From an uncultured Spirochaetales bacterium (GTDB lineage Bacteria > Spirochaetota > Spirochaetia > Sphaerochaetales > Sphaerochaetaceae), in assembly GCA_944388965.1 (NCBI GenBank), contig CALXKL010000005.1, forward strand, positions 1 through 64,000: DNA of 64,000 nt, written 5' to 3'. The notes below the pieces were generated by a model. That model saw only the letters and a program-made list of their open reading frames with translations. It was not told where the DNA came from and searched no databases. The position numbers were made by a program, and so were the translations under genes. Below are positions 26,581-34,532 of the stretch, piece by piece. Position 1 is the first letter of the stretch. The number at the start of each line of letters is the position of its first letter.

Positions 26581-27489
26581 TCAGCGCCTTGCCGAAGCCA
26601 TCCTGCGGTACGTGTGCCTCACGCCGCGGATGGCGACGGAGTAGGCGAATATGTTCTCGGCAAGGGCCATGCCCATGTAGCCGGAGTCCCCGATATGGTG
26701 TATGTCCGCTCCTGCGGCCTTGCATTCCAGGGCGATTCGCCTGATGGTGTCCACATCGCTTCCCTCCTGGCTCGTGCCGATGGATGTCATGGCAAGCCGC
26801 CCGAGCGAATGGATGCGCCTGACGAGCGACTGGACATGCCGCGTGTCGATTCCCGGAACGGTCATCGGGGCTGGAATCAGGATGATGTCCGCGCCGGCCG
26901 ATGCGAAGCGTTCCACATCATCCAGCCCCACGATGTCATTTGCAGCCTGATCCAGCACGAGCGAGGCATGCATCCTGCCTGCGGCGATCGCGATCCGGTC
27001 GCCTACCGCAGCCGAGATCGAGGAGAGTGCATCTGCTATCGCATCGTTGTCCACGCCGTTACCCGGGTTTCCCGTGACCAGTATGAAGTCGGCCCCCATG
27101 TCCGCAAGAATCCTGGCGTTCTCGGCATTCGCCATGCGTCCTCTCTTCATCGCCCATATAGAATCCCCATTCGAGGGCGGGCATGGTTCCAGGTTGACTC
27201 CGACCGGTCGTCCGCACAACCTCTTGAGACATCTTATCGTCTCGGACGGCATGCACTCCGGCAAGGCCTCGATATGAGGTTCCAGGCAATCGAACATATT
27301 CAGGATGATGATGTCCGCCCCCTGGCTGGCCGCGAACTCCGCGTTCGTGATGTCGACGAGCATCGGCATGGTGATGCCGATCGTCTCCGAGGCGATCGTG
27401 CGTCCCTCCGAGGCGCGTATCGCATACAGGAACTCCTGCCTGTCCAGTCCTGTCAGCTCCTTTGAAGCCATGTCGAGCATTCTTTTCAT
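26581..27489 (-). CDS. DUF7916-like TIM-barrel protein
   Basis: A 302-residue protein starting MKRMLDMASKELTGLDRQEF, with RASEGRTIASETIG, NAEFAASQGADIIILNMFD and GADFILVTGNPGNGV, the pattern of the DUF7916 (PEP-mutase-like barrel) family, which often stands near sugar phosphotransferase genes. Its reaction is unknown. ATG 27489 follows GGGGAGG by 8 bases; a longer frame has no such site. TATAAT (minus strand, about 27527-27532) lies upstream. The family name is from memory of its N-terminal pattern. Confidence 0.6.
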   Translation of the reverse strand: MKRMLDMASKELTGLDRQEFLYAIRASEGRTIASETIGITMPMLVDITNAEFAASQGADIIILNMFDCLEPHIEALPECMPSETIRCLKRLCGRPVGVNLEPCPPSNGDSIWAMKRGRMANAENARILADMGADFILVTGNPGNGVDNDAIADALSSISAAVGDRIAIAAGRMHASLVLDQAANDIVGLDDVERFASAGADIILIPAPMTVPGIDTRHVQSLVRRIHSLGRLAMTSIGTSQEGSDVDTIRRIALECKAAGADIHHIGDSGYMGMALAENIFAYSVAIRGVRHTYRRMASARR

Positions 27490-27553
27490 TCCGTCGTCCT
27501 CCCCCTGGCATGTGGATGACATCATTATAGCGCATGTGATGACGATGGCGATA

Positions 27554-27583
27554 TTGACACAAGTGTCTGTGTGATGATAGCTT
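27554..27583 (+). promoter_or_regulatory. promoter of the rpsF-rplI operon with inverted repeat
   Basis: TTGACA (27554-27559) is followed 18 bases later by TAGCTT (27578-27583). GACAC and GTGTC around AA overlap the -35 box and could be an operator. A ribosome site AAGGAGG precedes rpsF at 27645. Confidence 0.4.
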
Positions 27584-27644
27584 ATGCAAGCCTCTTTATC
27601 CGTTTCGTAGGAGCGGATCACATCTAGTCCACAAGGAGGGAACC

Positions 27645-27926
27645 ATGAGGAATTATGAGTTCACAGTCATCTTCGACGCAGATGATGAGAAGATGAAGGA
27701 AGGTCTGGCTTTCGTGACGGCCGAGCTTGAGAAGGCCGGTGCCCAGATCACGAAGCAGGACGATCTTGGAGTCAAGACGCTTGCCTATCAGATCGCGAAG
27801 CAGGACAAGGGACACTATGTCTATTTCGAGCTCAGCGCCGATCCGGCTTCCATCGCGAATCTCAGCCATGTCTTCCAGCTCAGCACTCTCGTGCTGAAGT
27901 TCCTGTTCGTCAACCCCGAGAAGTAA
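27645..27926 (+). CDS. rpsF: 30S ribosomal protein bS6
   Basis: A 93-residue protein starting MRNYEFTVIFDADDEKMKEG with the bS6 features YEFTVIF and DDLGVKTLAYQIAKQDKGHY. It binds 16S rRNA with bS18 on the 30S platform. First gene of the operon rpsF-ssb-rpsR-membrane protein-rplI; ssb follows 30 bases later. Normal length and strong AAGGAGG site. Confidence 0.95.
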   Translation: MRNYEFTVIFDADDEKMKEGLAFVTAELEKAGAQITKQDDLGVKTLAYQIAKQDKGHYVYFELSADPASIANLSHVFQLSTLVLKFLFVNPEK

Positions 27927-27956
27927 GGCGACGGACGGTTTTCAGGAGCATTTCAG

Positions 27957-28523
27957 ATGGCGGATTTGAACAGCGTCTGTCTGACAGGACGGCTGACACG
28001 TCAGGCCGAGATCCGGTATTCCCAGGCAGGTGGAGGAGCGGTGCTCCGCTTCTCCCTGGCCGTCAACAGAAGAAAGAGGTCTGCTGATGGCAACGGCTGG
28101 GAGGAGGAGGCCAACTTCTTCGACTGCGTATACTTCGGTCGCAGTGCGGAGACGGTCAGCAGATACCTGGACAAGGGCAGACAGGTGGCTATATCCGGTG
28201 AGCTGCGCCAGAGCAGATGGGAGCAGGACGGACAGGCGAGAAGCAGAGTCGAGATCGTCGTCAACCAGCTGAATCTCATCGGCTCCAGGGCAGACAGCGC
28301 CAGTGACAATGGAAACGGTGCATACCAGAACCCGCAGGGAGGCTATGCACAGTATCAGAACCAGCGGCCTGATGCAGGTGCTGGAATGGGGCAGTCAGGC
28401 GCCCCGTCTAATCAGAACCGCTTCTCCGGTTCCTTCTCCCGTCCGACGGGAGGGGAGAGCGTGTCCAACGACTATTCCGTCGGTGGACCGGAGAGCTACG
28501 GCGATGATGACGTACCATTTTGA
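27957..28523 (+). CDS. ssb: single-stranded DNA-binding protein
   Basis: A 188-residue SSB: OB fold in residues 1-105 (MADLNSVCLTGRLTRQAEIR, FDCVYFGRSAETVSRYLDKG), a Gly/Gln/Asn-rich linker, and the acidic tip YGDDDVPF that recruits partner proteins (equivalent to DDDIPF). It coats single-stranded DNA at forks and repair sites. Location between rpsF and rpsR is the standard arrangement. Confidence 0.95.
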   Translation: MADLNSVCLTGRLTRQAEIRYSQAGGGAVLRFSLAVNRRKRSADGNGWEEEANFFDCVYFGRSAETVSRYLDKGRQVAISGELRQSRWEQDGQARSRVEIVVNQLNLIGSRADSASDNGNGAYQNPQGGYAQYQNQRPDAGAGMGQSGAPSNQNRFSGSFSRPTGGESVSNDYSVGGPESYGDDDVPF

Positions 28524-28541
28524 TTTTAGGAGTTAAGACTT

Positions 28542-28823
28542 ATGCGCGATGACAATGAAGCTTTCGTGAAGGAAGGCGATGCCGCTTCCAAGAGAATGGG
28601 CATGAGAAAGCCCGGTTTCAAGAAGAAGGTCTGCAAGTTCTGCCAGCCGGGTGCTCCGGTTGCGGACTACAAGAATCCCGACATGCTTCGCAGATACATC
28701 ACCGAGAGGGGTAAGATCCTTCCCGCAAGGATCACCGGAACCTGTGCAAAGCACCAGAGGGCTCTCAATGCAGAGATCAAGAAGGCCCGCGTGCTTGCCT
28801 ACCTGCCCTTCGAGAAGAAATGA
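28542..28823 (+). CDS. rpsR: 30S ribosomal protein bS18
   Basis: A 93-residue protein with a short acidic N-terminal extension ([20 protein letters not shown]) then the bS18 core: CKFCQ (zinc-like pair), [20 protein letters not shown] and [20 protein letters not shown]. The retained CxxC suggests the zinc-binding form. It overlaps the next gene start by four bases. Confidence 0.93.
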   Translation: MRDDNEAFVKEGDAASKRMGMRKPGFKKKVCKFCQPGAPVADYKNPDMLRRYITERGKILPARITGTCAKHQRALNAEIKKARVLAYLPFEKK

Positions 28824-29794
28824 ATCATTCGACAGGGAAGGGGGATGGTGCGAGAGTCGTCCTGTCAGTGCTGGTGAGCTTCCTGCTCTACCTGACATCA
28901 ATCGGGTCGCTCTTCTTCACCCTGCCTCTTCTTCTGCTTGATAGGCGCTACCCGAAGCGCACCACGGACACCGCCTGCGTTGCAGCTCTGGTGCTGGTCC
29001 TGGGTAGGAACATCCTGATGATGAGGGATGTTCTGGACCAGGGTCTAACGTGGGCCTTCATAGGGGTGACAATGTTCATGCCGACATCGCTCATACTTGG
29101 CGCCGTGGTATGGGTGAGCAAGGACAGGACGAGGAGCATATTCGAGAGAATCATGTATGCCTTCAGTCCATCTATTGTCCTGTTTCTGGTCTTCGAGATC
29201 GTCCTGGTGATCGCTCCGGGACTGCTCGAGACCCTCATGGGAGCCTATGGGGCGACCGTGACCGACATCCTTGGTCCGATTCTGGGTCTGGATGGCGAGT
29301 CGATGGACTTCCTGGTCCTGGTCGTGCTGTTCGCGCTCGTGAGCCTCACGCCGTCCATAGTGCTGGCCAACAGCCTGCTGCTGACCTTCATCTATGAGGC
29401 GGCCACACACCCGGAGGATGAAGCCTTCGAGTGCAGGATACGCAGCTTCAGAGTCCCGGAGTGGTTCCTATATCTGTTCCTGGGCCTGTGGACCGGTGTC
29501 CTGCTGTGCTGCTTCATCACGGTCCCGATGTGGATTGTCGTTCCGGTGGTTGCATTCGCGATCTGCACGATCCTGGTGTATTTCCTCCAGGGCTTCGCGA
29601 TCGTGGACTACAGACTGTGGAGGAGAGGAGGACGGATGACGAGCTTCAGATTGGCCGGATGGCTCCTGCTGATCCTCATCCTTGTCCAGGTGTTGAACGC
29701 CATTCTGGTTTTCGGACTTGCCCTGCTGGGTGTGCTCGAGAACTGGATAAATCTTAGAAAACCAGAGGAGTTTTCAGATGAAGATCATTCTTAA
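28820..29794 (+). CDS. polytopic membrane protein, YybS/DUF2232-like
   Basis: A 324-residue protein with about eight hydrophobic segments ([60 protein letters not shown]). It starts by ATGA overlap with rpsR and its last 17 bases overlap rplI, so it is part of the ribosomal operon. In many bacteria a DUF2232 membrane protein occupies this place; function unknown, possibly linked to membrane energisation or protein insertion. Confidence 0.6.
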   Translation: MNHSTGKGDGARVVLSVLVSFLLYLTSIGSLFFTLPLLLLDRRYPKRTTDTACVAALVLVLGRNILMMRDVLDQGLTWAFIGVTMFMPTSLILGAVVWVSKDRTRSIFERIMYAFSPSIVLFLVFEIVLVIAPGLLETLMGAYGATVTDILGPILGLDGESMDFLVLVVLFALVSLTPSIVLANSLLLTFIYEAATHPEDEAFECRIRSFRVPEWFLYLFLGLWTGVLLCCFITVPMWIVVPVVAFAICTILVYFLQGFAIVDYRLWRRGGRMTSFRLAGWLLLILILVQVLNAILVFGLALLGVLENWINLRKPEEFSDEDHS

Positions 29795-30398
29795 CCAGGA
29801 TGTGGTCAACCTCGGAGAAGAGGGAGACGTCGTGGTGGTCAAGGACGGTTACGCCCGTAACTATCTCCTTCCCACCGGAGCTGCAGTACTTTACAACAAG
29901 ACAAATGCCGCTATCTTCGCTTCCCGCGCTGCGCAGATCGAGAAGAGAAAGGCTGAGAAGAGGGCCCAGAGCGCTTCCATGAAGGAGAAGCTCGACGCCA
30001 CCGTCCTCAACCTCGTCGTTCCGGCAGGCGAGTCCGGCAAGCTGTTCGGATCCGTCACCTCGGTGATGGTCCAGGATGCGCTGGCCAAGCAGGGAATCGA
30101 GGTCGAGAGGAAGAAGATCGAGGTCGCCACCCATGCGATCAAGATGGTCGGAACCTATTCCGTCATCGTCCACCTCTACGAGAACGAGTTCAGCCATGTC
30201 AAGCTGATCGTCGAGTCCGAGGAGATGGTCAGGGAGAGGAAGGCCGCCGAGGCAAGGGCGGAGGAGGAGGCCAGAGCCAAGGCCGAGGCCGAGGCTGCCG
30301 CTGCAGCTGCCGCCGCCCAGGAGGAGAGTGTCGCACAGGAGGTCGCCAGCGAGGAGATGCCTGTCGCCGAGGAGGCACCTGCCGAGGAGTCCAACTGA
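29778..30398 (+). CDS. rplI: 50S ribosomal protein bL9 with acidic tail
   Basis: A 206-residue bL9 ([30 protein letters not shown]). The usual protein has about 150 residues; here an added C-terminal tail of about 50 residues is composed of Ala, Glu, Arg and Lys (ARAEEEARAKAEAEAAAAA). bL9 sits near the L1 stalk and restrains frameshifting. The gene starts within the previous one. A terminator follows at 30421. Confidence 0.93.
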   Translation: MKIILNQDVVNLGEEGDVVVVKDGYARNYLLPTGAAVLYNKTNAAIFASRAAQIEKRKAEKRAQSASMKEKLDATVLNLVVPAGESGKLFGSVTSVMVQDALAKQGIEVERKKIEVATHAIKMVGTYSVIVHLYENEFSHVKLIVESEEMVRERKAAEARAEEEARAKAEAEAAAAAAAAQEESVAQEVASEEMPVAEEAPAEESN

Positions 30399-30420
30399 TT
30401 CCATCCATCTGCAATCATGC

Positions 30421-30457
30421 AACAAGGTCCATGCCATGTGTGTGGACCTTGTTCTTT
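30421..30457 (+). terminator. Rho-independent terminator after rplI
   Basis: AACAAGGTCCA (30421-30431) pairs with TGGACCTTGTT (30443-30453), an 11-base perfect stem, then CTTTT. Confidence 0.85.
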
Positions 30458-30539
30458 TCATGACCTTTTTCTCCGAGCCGTCTTCCCTGCCTCCTTGCAG
30501 TTGAGGTAATATGGAAGGACGCATTTCATGGAGGGCGGG

Positions 30540-31928
30540 ATGGATACGGAGATCAGCTACAGGACGATGCCACATAACGAGGACGCGGAGAAGGCGGTTC
30601 TCGGCGCCATTCTGCTCAATGCGAACTCCCTCCAGACCGCGATGGAGTACGTCACTCCTGCCGATTTCTACCATCCGGGGCACAGGACCCTCTTCTCGGC
30701 TTTCATCGCCTATTCGGATTCGGCTCCGCTCAAGAGCCTTGACACGCTTTCGATTGTCGAGTTCCTGAAGGGGCGCAACCAGCTTTCCGAATGCGGAGGC
30801 ATCGGGTATATCTCGTCGCTTACCGAGAGCGTGTCCACAACGGCATCCATCGGCGTCCATGCACAGATCATTCATGCCCTTGCCCTCCGCCGACGCTTCA
30901 TAGAGCTTTCCAACGAGTTCTCGGTCTCGGGCTTCGACGAAAGCCAGGAGATCGTAAAGCTCATCGATGAAAGCGGGGCGAAGCTCAGTCGCCTTGCAGA
31001 GGGCCTTGGAGATGCGAACAGGGATGTCTCTATCGGCCAGTATGTATCGAATGCCCTGGAGAACCTGCGCGACAGGATGGCCGGTGCATCCTCGGGGAAC
31101 CTCGAGACGGGATTCGACCGTCTGGACCAGGTGACCGACGGCGGCTTCCATCCGACCGACTTCATCATAATCGCCGCCAGACCATCGATCGGTAAGACGG
31201 CCTTCGCCATCAGCATAATACAGAACATGATCATGAAGCCCCGGGAATACAGCGTCGCCTTCTTCTCGCTAGAGATGAGTGGACTGCAGGTGTCGCAGAG
31301 ACTTCTGTCCGGAGTCTCCCAGGTCCCGCTCAAGACTATCAGGAACGCAGGATTCGCCAGCCAGAAGGACCCCGGTTTCAACAGGATGCTGAATGCGGCT
31401 TCCAGACTGTTCGATTCCAAGCTCTACATACTCGATACCCCGAACATGAAACTGTCGGAGATCCGTGCCACGGCGCGTCGCCTCAGGAAGGAGAAGGGCG
31501 TCCAGGCCATCTTCATCGACTACATCGGCCTCATCGACGCCGAGATGCCCGCCACCAGCAAGAAGTTCGAGCAGGTCACCGAGATCTCCAAGGCGCTCAA
31601 GAGCCTTGCCCGTGAGCTGGAGATTCCCGTCGTGGTGCTCTGTCAGGTGACACGTGATGCGGAGGGTGACAAGAATGAACCCCAGCTGAACAACCTTCGT
31701 GACTCCGGTGCCATCGAGCAGGATGCCGACATGGTCATGTTCCTTCATCGCAACAGGAAGATAGACAAGGACAAGCTCGTTAAGGACATGAAGGGCGAGA
31801 ACACCCTGCAGGTGACCAAGGTCATCGTCGCGAAGCAAAGGAACGGCGAGACGGGCGAGTTCTATGCGGGATTCAAGCCCGCAACCGCAAGCTTCGAGAA
31901 TCTTCCGGATGGAAACTGGGGAGCCTGA
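30540..31928 (+). CDS. dnaB: replicative DNA helicase
   Basis: A 462-residue hexameric helicase. N-terminal domain MPHNEDAEKAVLGAILLN, Walker A AARPSIGKTAFAI (near residue 215), Walker B AIFIDYIGLI, DnaB motif LCQVTRDAEGDKNEPQLNNL and DSGAIEQDADMVMFLHR. ATG 30540 follows GGAGGG by 4-5 bases; an ATG 12 bases upstream is less well placed. It is separated from rplI by a terminator. Confidence 0.95.
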   Translation: MDTEISYRTMPHNEDAEKAVLGAILLNANSLQTAMEYVTPADFYHPGHRTLFSAFIAYSDSAPLKSLDTLSIVEFLKGRNQLSECGGIGYISSLTESVSTTASIGVHAQIIHALALRRRFIELSNEFSVSGFDESQEIVKLIDESGAKLSRLAEGLGDANRDVSIGQYVSNALENLRDRMAGASSGNLETGFDRLDQVTDGGFHPTDFIIIAARPSIGKTAFAISIIQNMIMKPREYSVAFFSLEMSGLQVSQRLLSGVSQVPLKTIRNAGFASQKDPGFNRMLNAASRLFDSKLYILDTPNMKLSEIRATARRLRKEKGVQAIFIDYIGLIDAEMPATSKKFEQVTEISKALKSLARELEIPVVVLCQVTRDAEGDKNEPQLNNLRDSGAIEQDADMVMFLHRNRKIDKDKLVKDMKGENTLQVTKVIVAKQRNGETGEFYAGFKPATASFENLPDGNWGA

Positions 31929-32035
31929 GACCTCCTTCCGGACAGCGTACTATGTGAATCCGGCACTCTTCCATCGTCGCTGGGAGTTGAGGATCCAGGC
32001 CTGTGCCGACCTTGACCGGTTTACTTCATCTCGTG

Positions 32036-32066
32036 TGACATTTTTCGTCCCGGGATGATTTTTTTT
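32036..32066 (+). terminator. weak terminator after dnaB
   Basis: A short CGTC-CCGG-GATG stem near 32046 is followed by eight T (32059-32066). Stem is short; effect uncertain. Bases 31929-32035 show no gene. Confidence 0.3.
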
Positions 32067-32067
32067 G

Positions 32068-32095
32068 TTGACAGCCTGCATGGATGGTTTATGAT
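32068..32095 (+). promoter_or_regulatory. promoter of the catabolic operon
   Basis: TTGACA (32068-32073), spacer 16, TATGAT (32090-32095). Transcript expected to start near 32102, directly at the first operator-like repeat. Confidence 0.75.
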
Positions 32096-32103
32096 GTAAT
32101 CAG

Positions 32104-32182
32104 TTAATCATTTAAGCCAAAAGACCTTAATCTGCATCTTAAAACATTACATTATAAGGGTTTAAATGGCTTAAACGATTAA
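32104..32182 (+). promoter_or_regulatory. paired LacI-type palindromes / inverted repeat in the leader
   Basis: TTAATCATTTAAGCC (32104-32118) and GGCTTAAACGATTAA (32168-32182) are inverted repeats with 14 of 15 bases complementary, 49 bases apart. Each contains an operator-like element: TTAAACGATTAA (32171-32182) has the AAACGNTT core of LacI-family sites, and TTAATCATTTAA (32104-32115) a similar one. They flank the whole leader, and the second ends just before the ribosome site. Both operator and RNA-stem readings are possible; the LacI regulator encoded in the operon favours operators. Confidence 0.55.
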
Positions 32183-32197
32183 GAGAAGGAGGCAGGT

Positions 32198-33397
32198 TTG
32201 ATAAAGGCAGCTCTAATCGCTACACCGCTTGAGAACGACAAGAGAAGGATCCTTTCCTGCGCAGAGGACTTCAGGAAGGAGATTAGCTCACACATGGACG
32301 ACGAACTCGTGTTCGTCAATGCAGACGAGATTCTGGATGAGCCATGCAAGTTCATCTTCGTGGCATCCGGTGGATCTGCACAGGCCTTCAAGGTCATCTA
32401 TGAGAAGACACATGGTCCCTATGTCCTGATAACCACACCGGGCAACAACTCCCTGGCGGCATCCATGGAGGAGCTCAGCTATGTGAATGACCATGGCCAG
32501 GTGGGGCAGATTCTGCATGGCAGCGCCGCCACCATCGCAGGAAGGCTGGAGACCATCCACAGATGCTTCAGGACGATATCAAGACTTGATGGATACAGGG
32601 TGGGTGTGCTCGGCAGCCCCAACATGCTCATAAACAGCGAGTACGATGTGGACAAGCTCAGAAAGAGCGCCGGCATCGAGACAGTCTACATCACGATGGA
32701 CGAGGTCTGCGCAGAGATAGAGAAAAGGACCTACGAGCCCGACACCTACACCCAGGCACTCATCGAGACCGGCTATGACAGGAACGAGCTGGAGAAGGCC
32801 TTCCATATCTACGGTGCGGTCAGGCGTCTGATCGACCGCCATCACTTCGACGCTGTCTCGCTCAGGTGCTTCGACCTTCTCGATCCCTACAAGGCCTCCG
32901 GCTGTCTGGCCCTGGCAATACTCAACAGCATGGGCATTCCCGCCTCCTGCGAGGGCGATACGAGAAGCCTTCTGTCGATGGTCGTCATGAGCACGCTCAC
33001 AGGCCAGCCATGCTTCATGGCGAACCCGAGCAGAATCGACATGGATAGGAAGGAGATCGTCCTTGCGCACTGCACCCTTCCGCTTTCGATGGTCGACAGC
33101 TACAGCCTGACGACCCATTTCGAAAGCGGCATAAGCGTGGCGGTGAAGGGCGAGTTCGCAGACGACACCTATACGCTGTTCAAGTGCCGTGAGGACATGA
33201 GGACCTACTTCGTCCAGAAGGCGGCCTTCGTGGAGAACCTCAACGAATGCGATCTGTGCCGCACACAGGTCAGGCTCAGGGTGGAGGATGTGGACAGCTA
33301 TCTGACACATCCGCTGTCGAATCACCAGATCATGGTGCGTGGTGACCATGTGGATGAGGTGAACGAACTTTTCAAGTGGTATTCTGTCAGGAACTGA
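32198..33397 (+). CDS. L-fucose/arabinose isomerase-like protein
   Basis: A 399-residue protein from a TTG start (32198; AGGAGG five bases before). The central part (GYRVGVLGSPNMLINSEYDV) and the C-terminal CEGDTRSLLSMVVMSTLTGQ and IVLAHCTLP are those of the fucose-isomerase fold: Glu in CEGD, Asp and His as metal ligands. Family members interconvert aldoses and ketoses or cleave sugars; the exact reaction is unknown. First gene of the 12-gene operon, so it probably handles the imported sugar early. Confidence 0.75.
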   Translation: MIKAALIATPLENDKRRILSCAEDFRKEISSHMDDELVFVNADEILDEPCKFIFVASGGSAQAFKVIYEKTHGPYVLITTPGNNSLAASMEELSYVNDHGQVGQILHGSAATIAGRLETIHRCFRTISRLDGYRVGVLGSPNMLINSEYDVDKLRKSAGIETVYITMDEVCAEIEKRTYEPDTYTQALIETGYDRNELEKAFHIYGAVRRLIDRHHFDAVSLRCFDLLDPYKASGCLALAILNSMGIPASCEGDTRSLLSMVVMSTLTGQPCFMANPSRIDMDRKEIVLAHCTLPLSMVDSYSLTTHFESGISVAVKGEFADDTYTLFKCREDMRTYFVQKAAFVENLNECDLCRTQVRLRVEDVDSYLTHPLSNHQIMVRGDHVDEVNELFKWYSVRN

Positions 33398-33439
33398 TGG
33401 ACAATAGGAAAATGTAAAAGACCAGAAGGAGGGTCAATC

Positions 33440-34498
33440 ATGAAAAAGGTAACTAGACTTGTGGCATTGCTGCTGATCGTCCTGTTCGCATTCACCTCAT
33501 GCGGTGGAAGCGGAGAGGGCTCGGGTTCATCGACCTCGGAAGGAGACGGCGTCGATCTCAAGCTCGGAATGATCGCGACGATCTTCGGCACGCAGAGCTT
33601 CAACGACGACATCAGGGATGGTGTGGAGGCTGTCAGCGAGAAGTACGGCTTCGACAACATCTGCCTCGAGGTTCCCGATATCGCGGATGCCGGAAACAGC
33701 CTCAGGACCCTCATCAGCCAGGGCGTCAACTTCGTCATCATCGGCTCTGCCGAGTACGCGGATGCCATGGTCGAGGTCGCGAACGAATATCCTGAGGTCA
33801 AGTTCCTCTATCTAAACGAGGCAAATGGAATGCCTTCCAACATCATGACAACGACGTATGCCGAGCAGGAGGGCGCCTTCCTCATCGGAGCTCTGGCAGG
33901 CCTTCTCACCAAGACGGACAATGTCGGTTCCGTTGCGGCCGTCTCCGGCGATATCGTCCAGGAGCGCTTCAACTGGGGCTTCAAGGCCGGTGCCGAGTAC
34001 GTAAACCCCGACATCACGGTCCAGAGCGCCTTCACCAACAGCTACAGCGACATCAACAAGGGACAGGAGGTCGCCAACGCGATGTACTCCAGAGGCGCCG
34101 ACATTGTTAGCACGTTCGCCGGTGCATGTAACATCGGAGTCTTCAACGCAGCCAAGAGCGCAGGAGAAGGCAAGTACTGCTTCGGCGCTGCAAAGGGCCA
34201 GTTCGACCAGATGCCCGACAAGATCGTCGCATCCCTGGTCAAGCCCGTCGACCAGACGATCCTGGCAATCGTGTCCGACTATGTCGACAACGGCAATTTC
34301 GACACGTCGTCCCCGATGACGCTCGGCCTTGCCAATGACGGTGTCATCGTCCGCTACACGGACATGAACGACGATCTTCTGGCCATGATCACCCCGGAGA
34401 TCCAGGCGCAGCTCGACGAGATCAGCGCGGCGATCATCTCCGGCGAGATCGTCCCGCCGCAGGTCGAGGCAGACTACAACGCCAACTTCGCGAAGTAA
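33440..34498 (+). CDS. BMP/PnrA-family substrate-binding lipoprotein
   Basis: A 352-residue periplasmic lipoprotein. Signal MKKVTRLVALLLIVLFAFTSC has a relaxed spirochaetal lipobox (AFTSC) and is followed by a Gly/Ser-rich linker. The mature part (LKLGMIATIFGTQSFNDD; AGLLTKTDNVGSVAAVSGD; ERFNWGFKAGAEYVNP) is the BMP type, whose characterised members (PnrA of Treponema) bind purine nucleosides. It feeds the ABC transporter encoded next. Confidence 0.88.
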   Translation: MKKVTRLVALLLIVLFAFTSCGGSGEGSGSSTSEGDGVDLKLGMIATIFGTQSFNDDIRDGVEAVSEKYGFDNICLEVPDIADAGNSLRTLISQGVNFVIIGSAEYADAMVEVANEYPEVKFLYLNEANGMPSNIMTTTYAEQEGAFLIGALAGLLTKTDNVGSVAAVSGDIVQERFNWGFKAGAEYVNPDITVQSAFTNSYSDINKGQEVANAMYSRGADIVSTFAGACNIGVFNAAKSAGEGKYCFGAAKGQFDQMPDKIVASLVKPVDQTILAIVSDYVDNGNFDTSSPMTLGLANDGVIVRYTDMNDDLLAMITPEIQAQLDEISAAIISGEIVPPQVEADYNANFAK

Positions 34499-34532
34499 GT
34501 GAAGCCGTCCGACATTGATACCAGGAGGAAAG

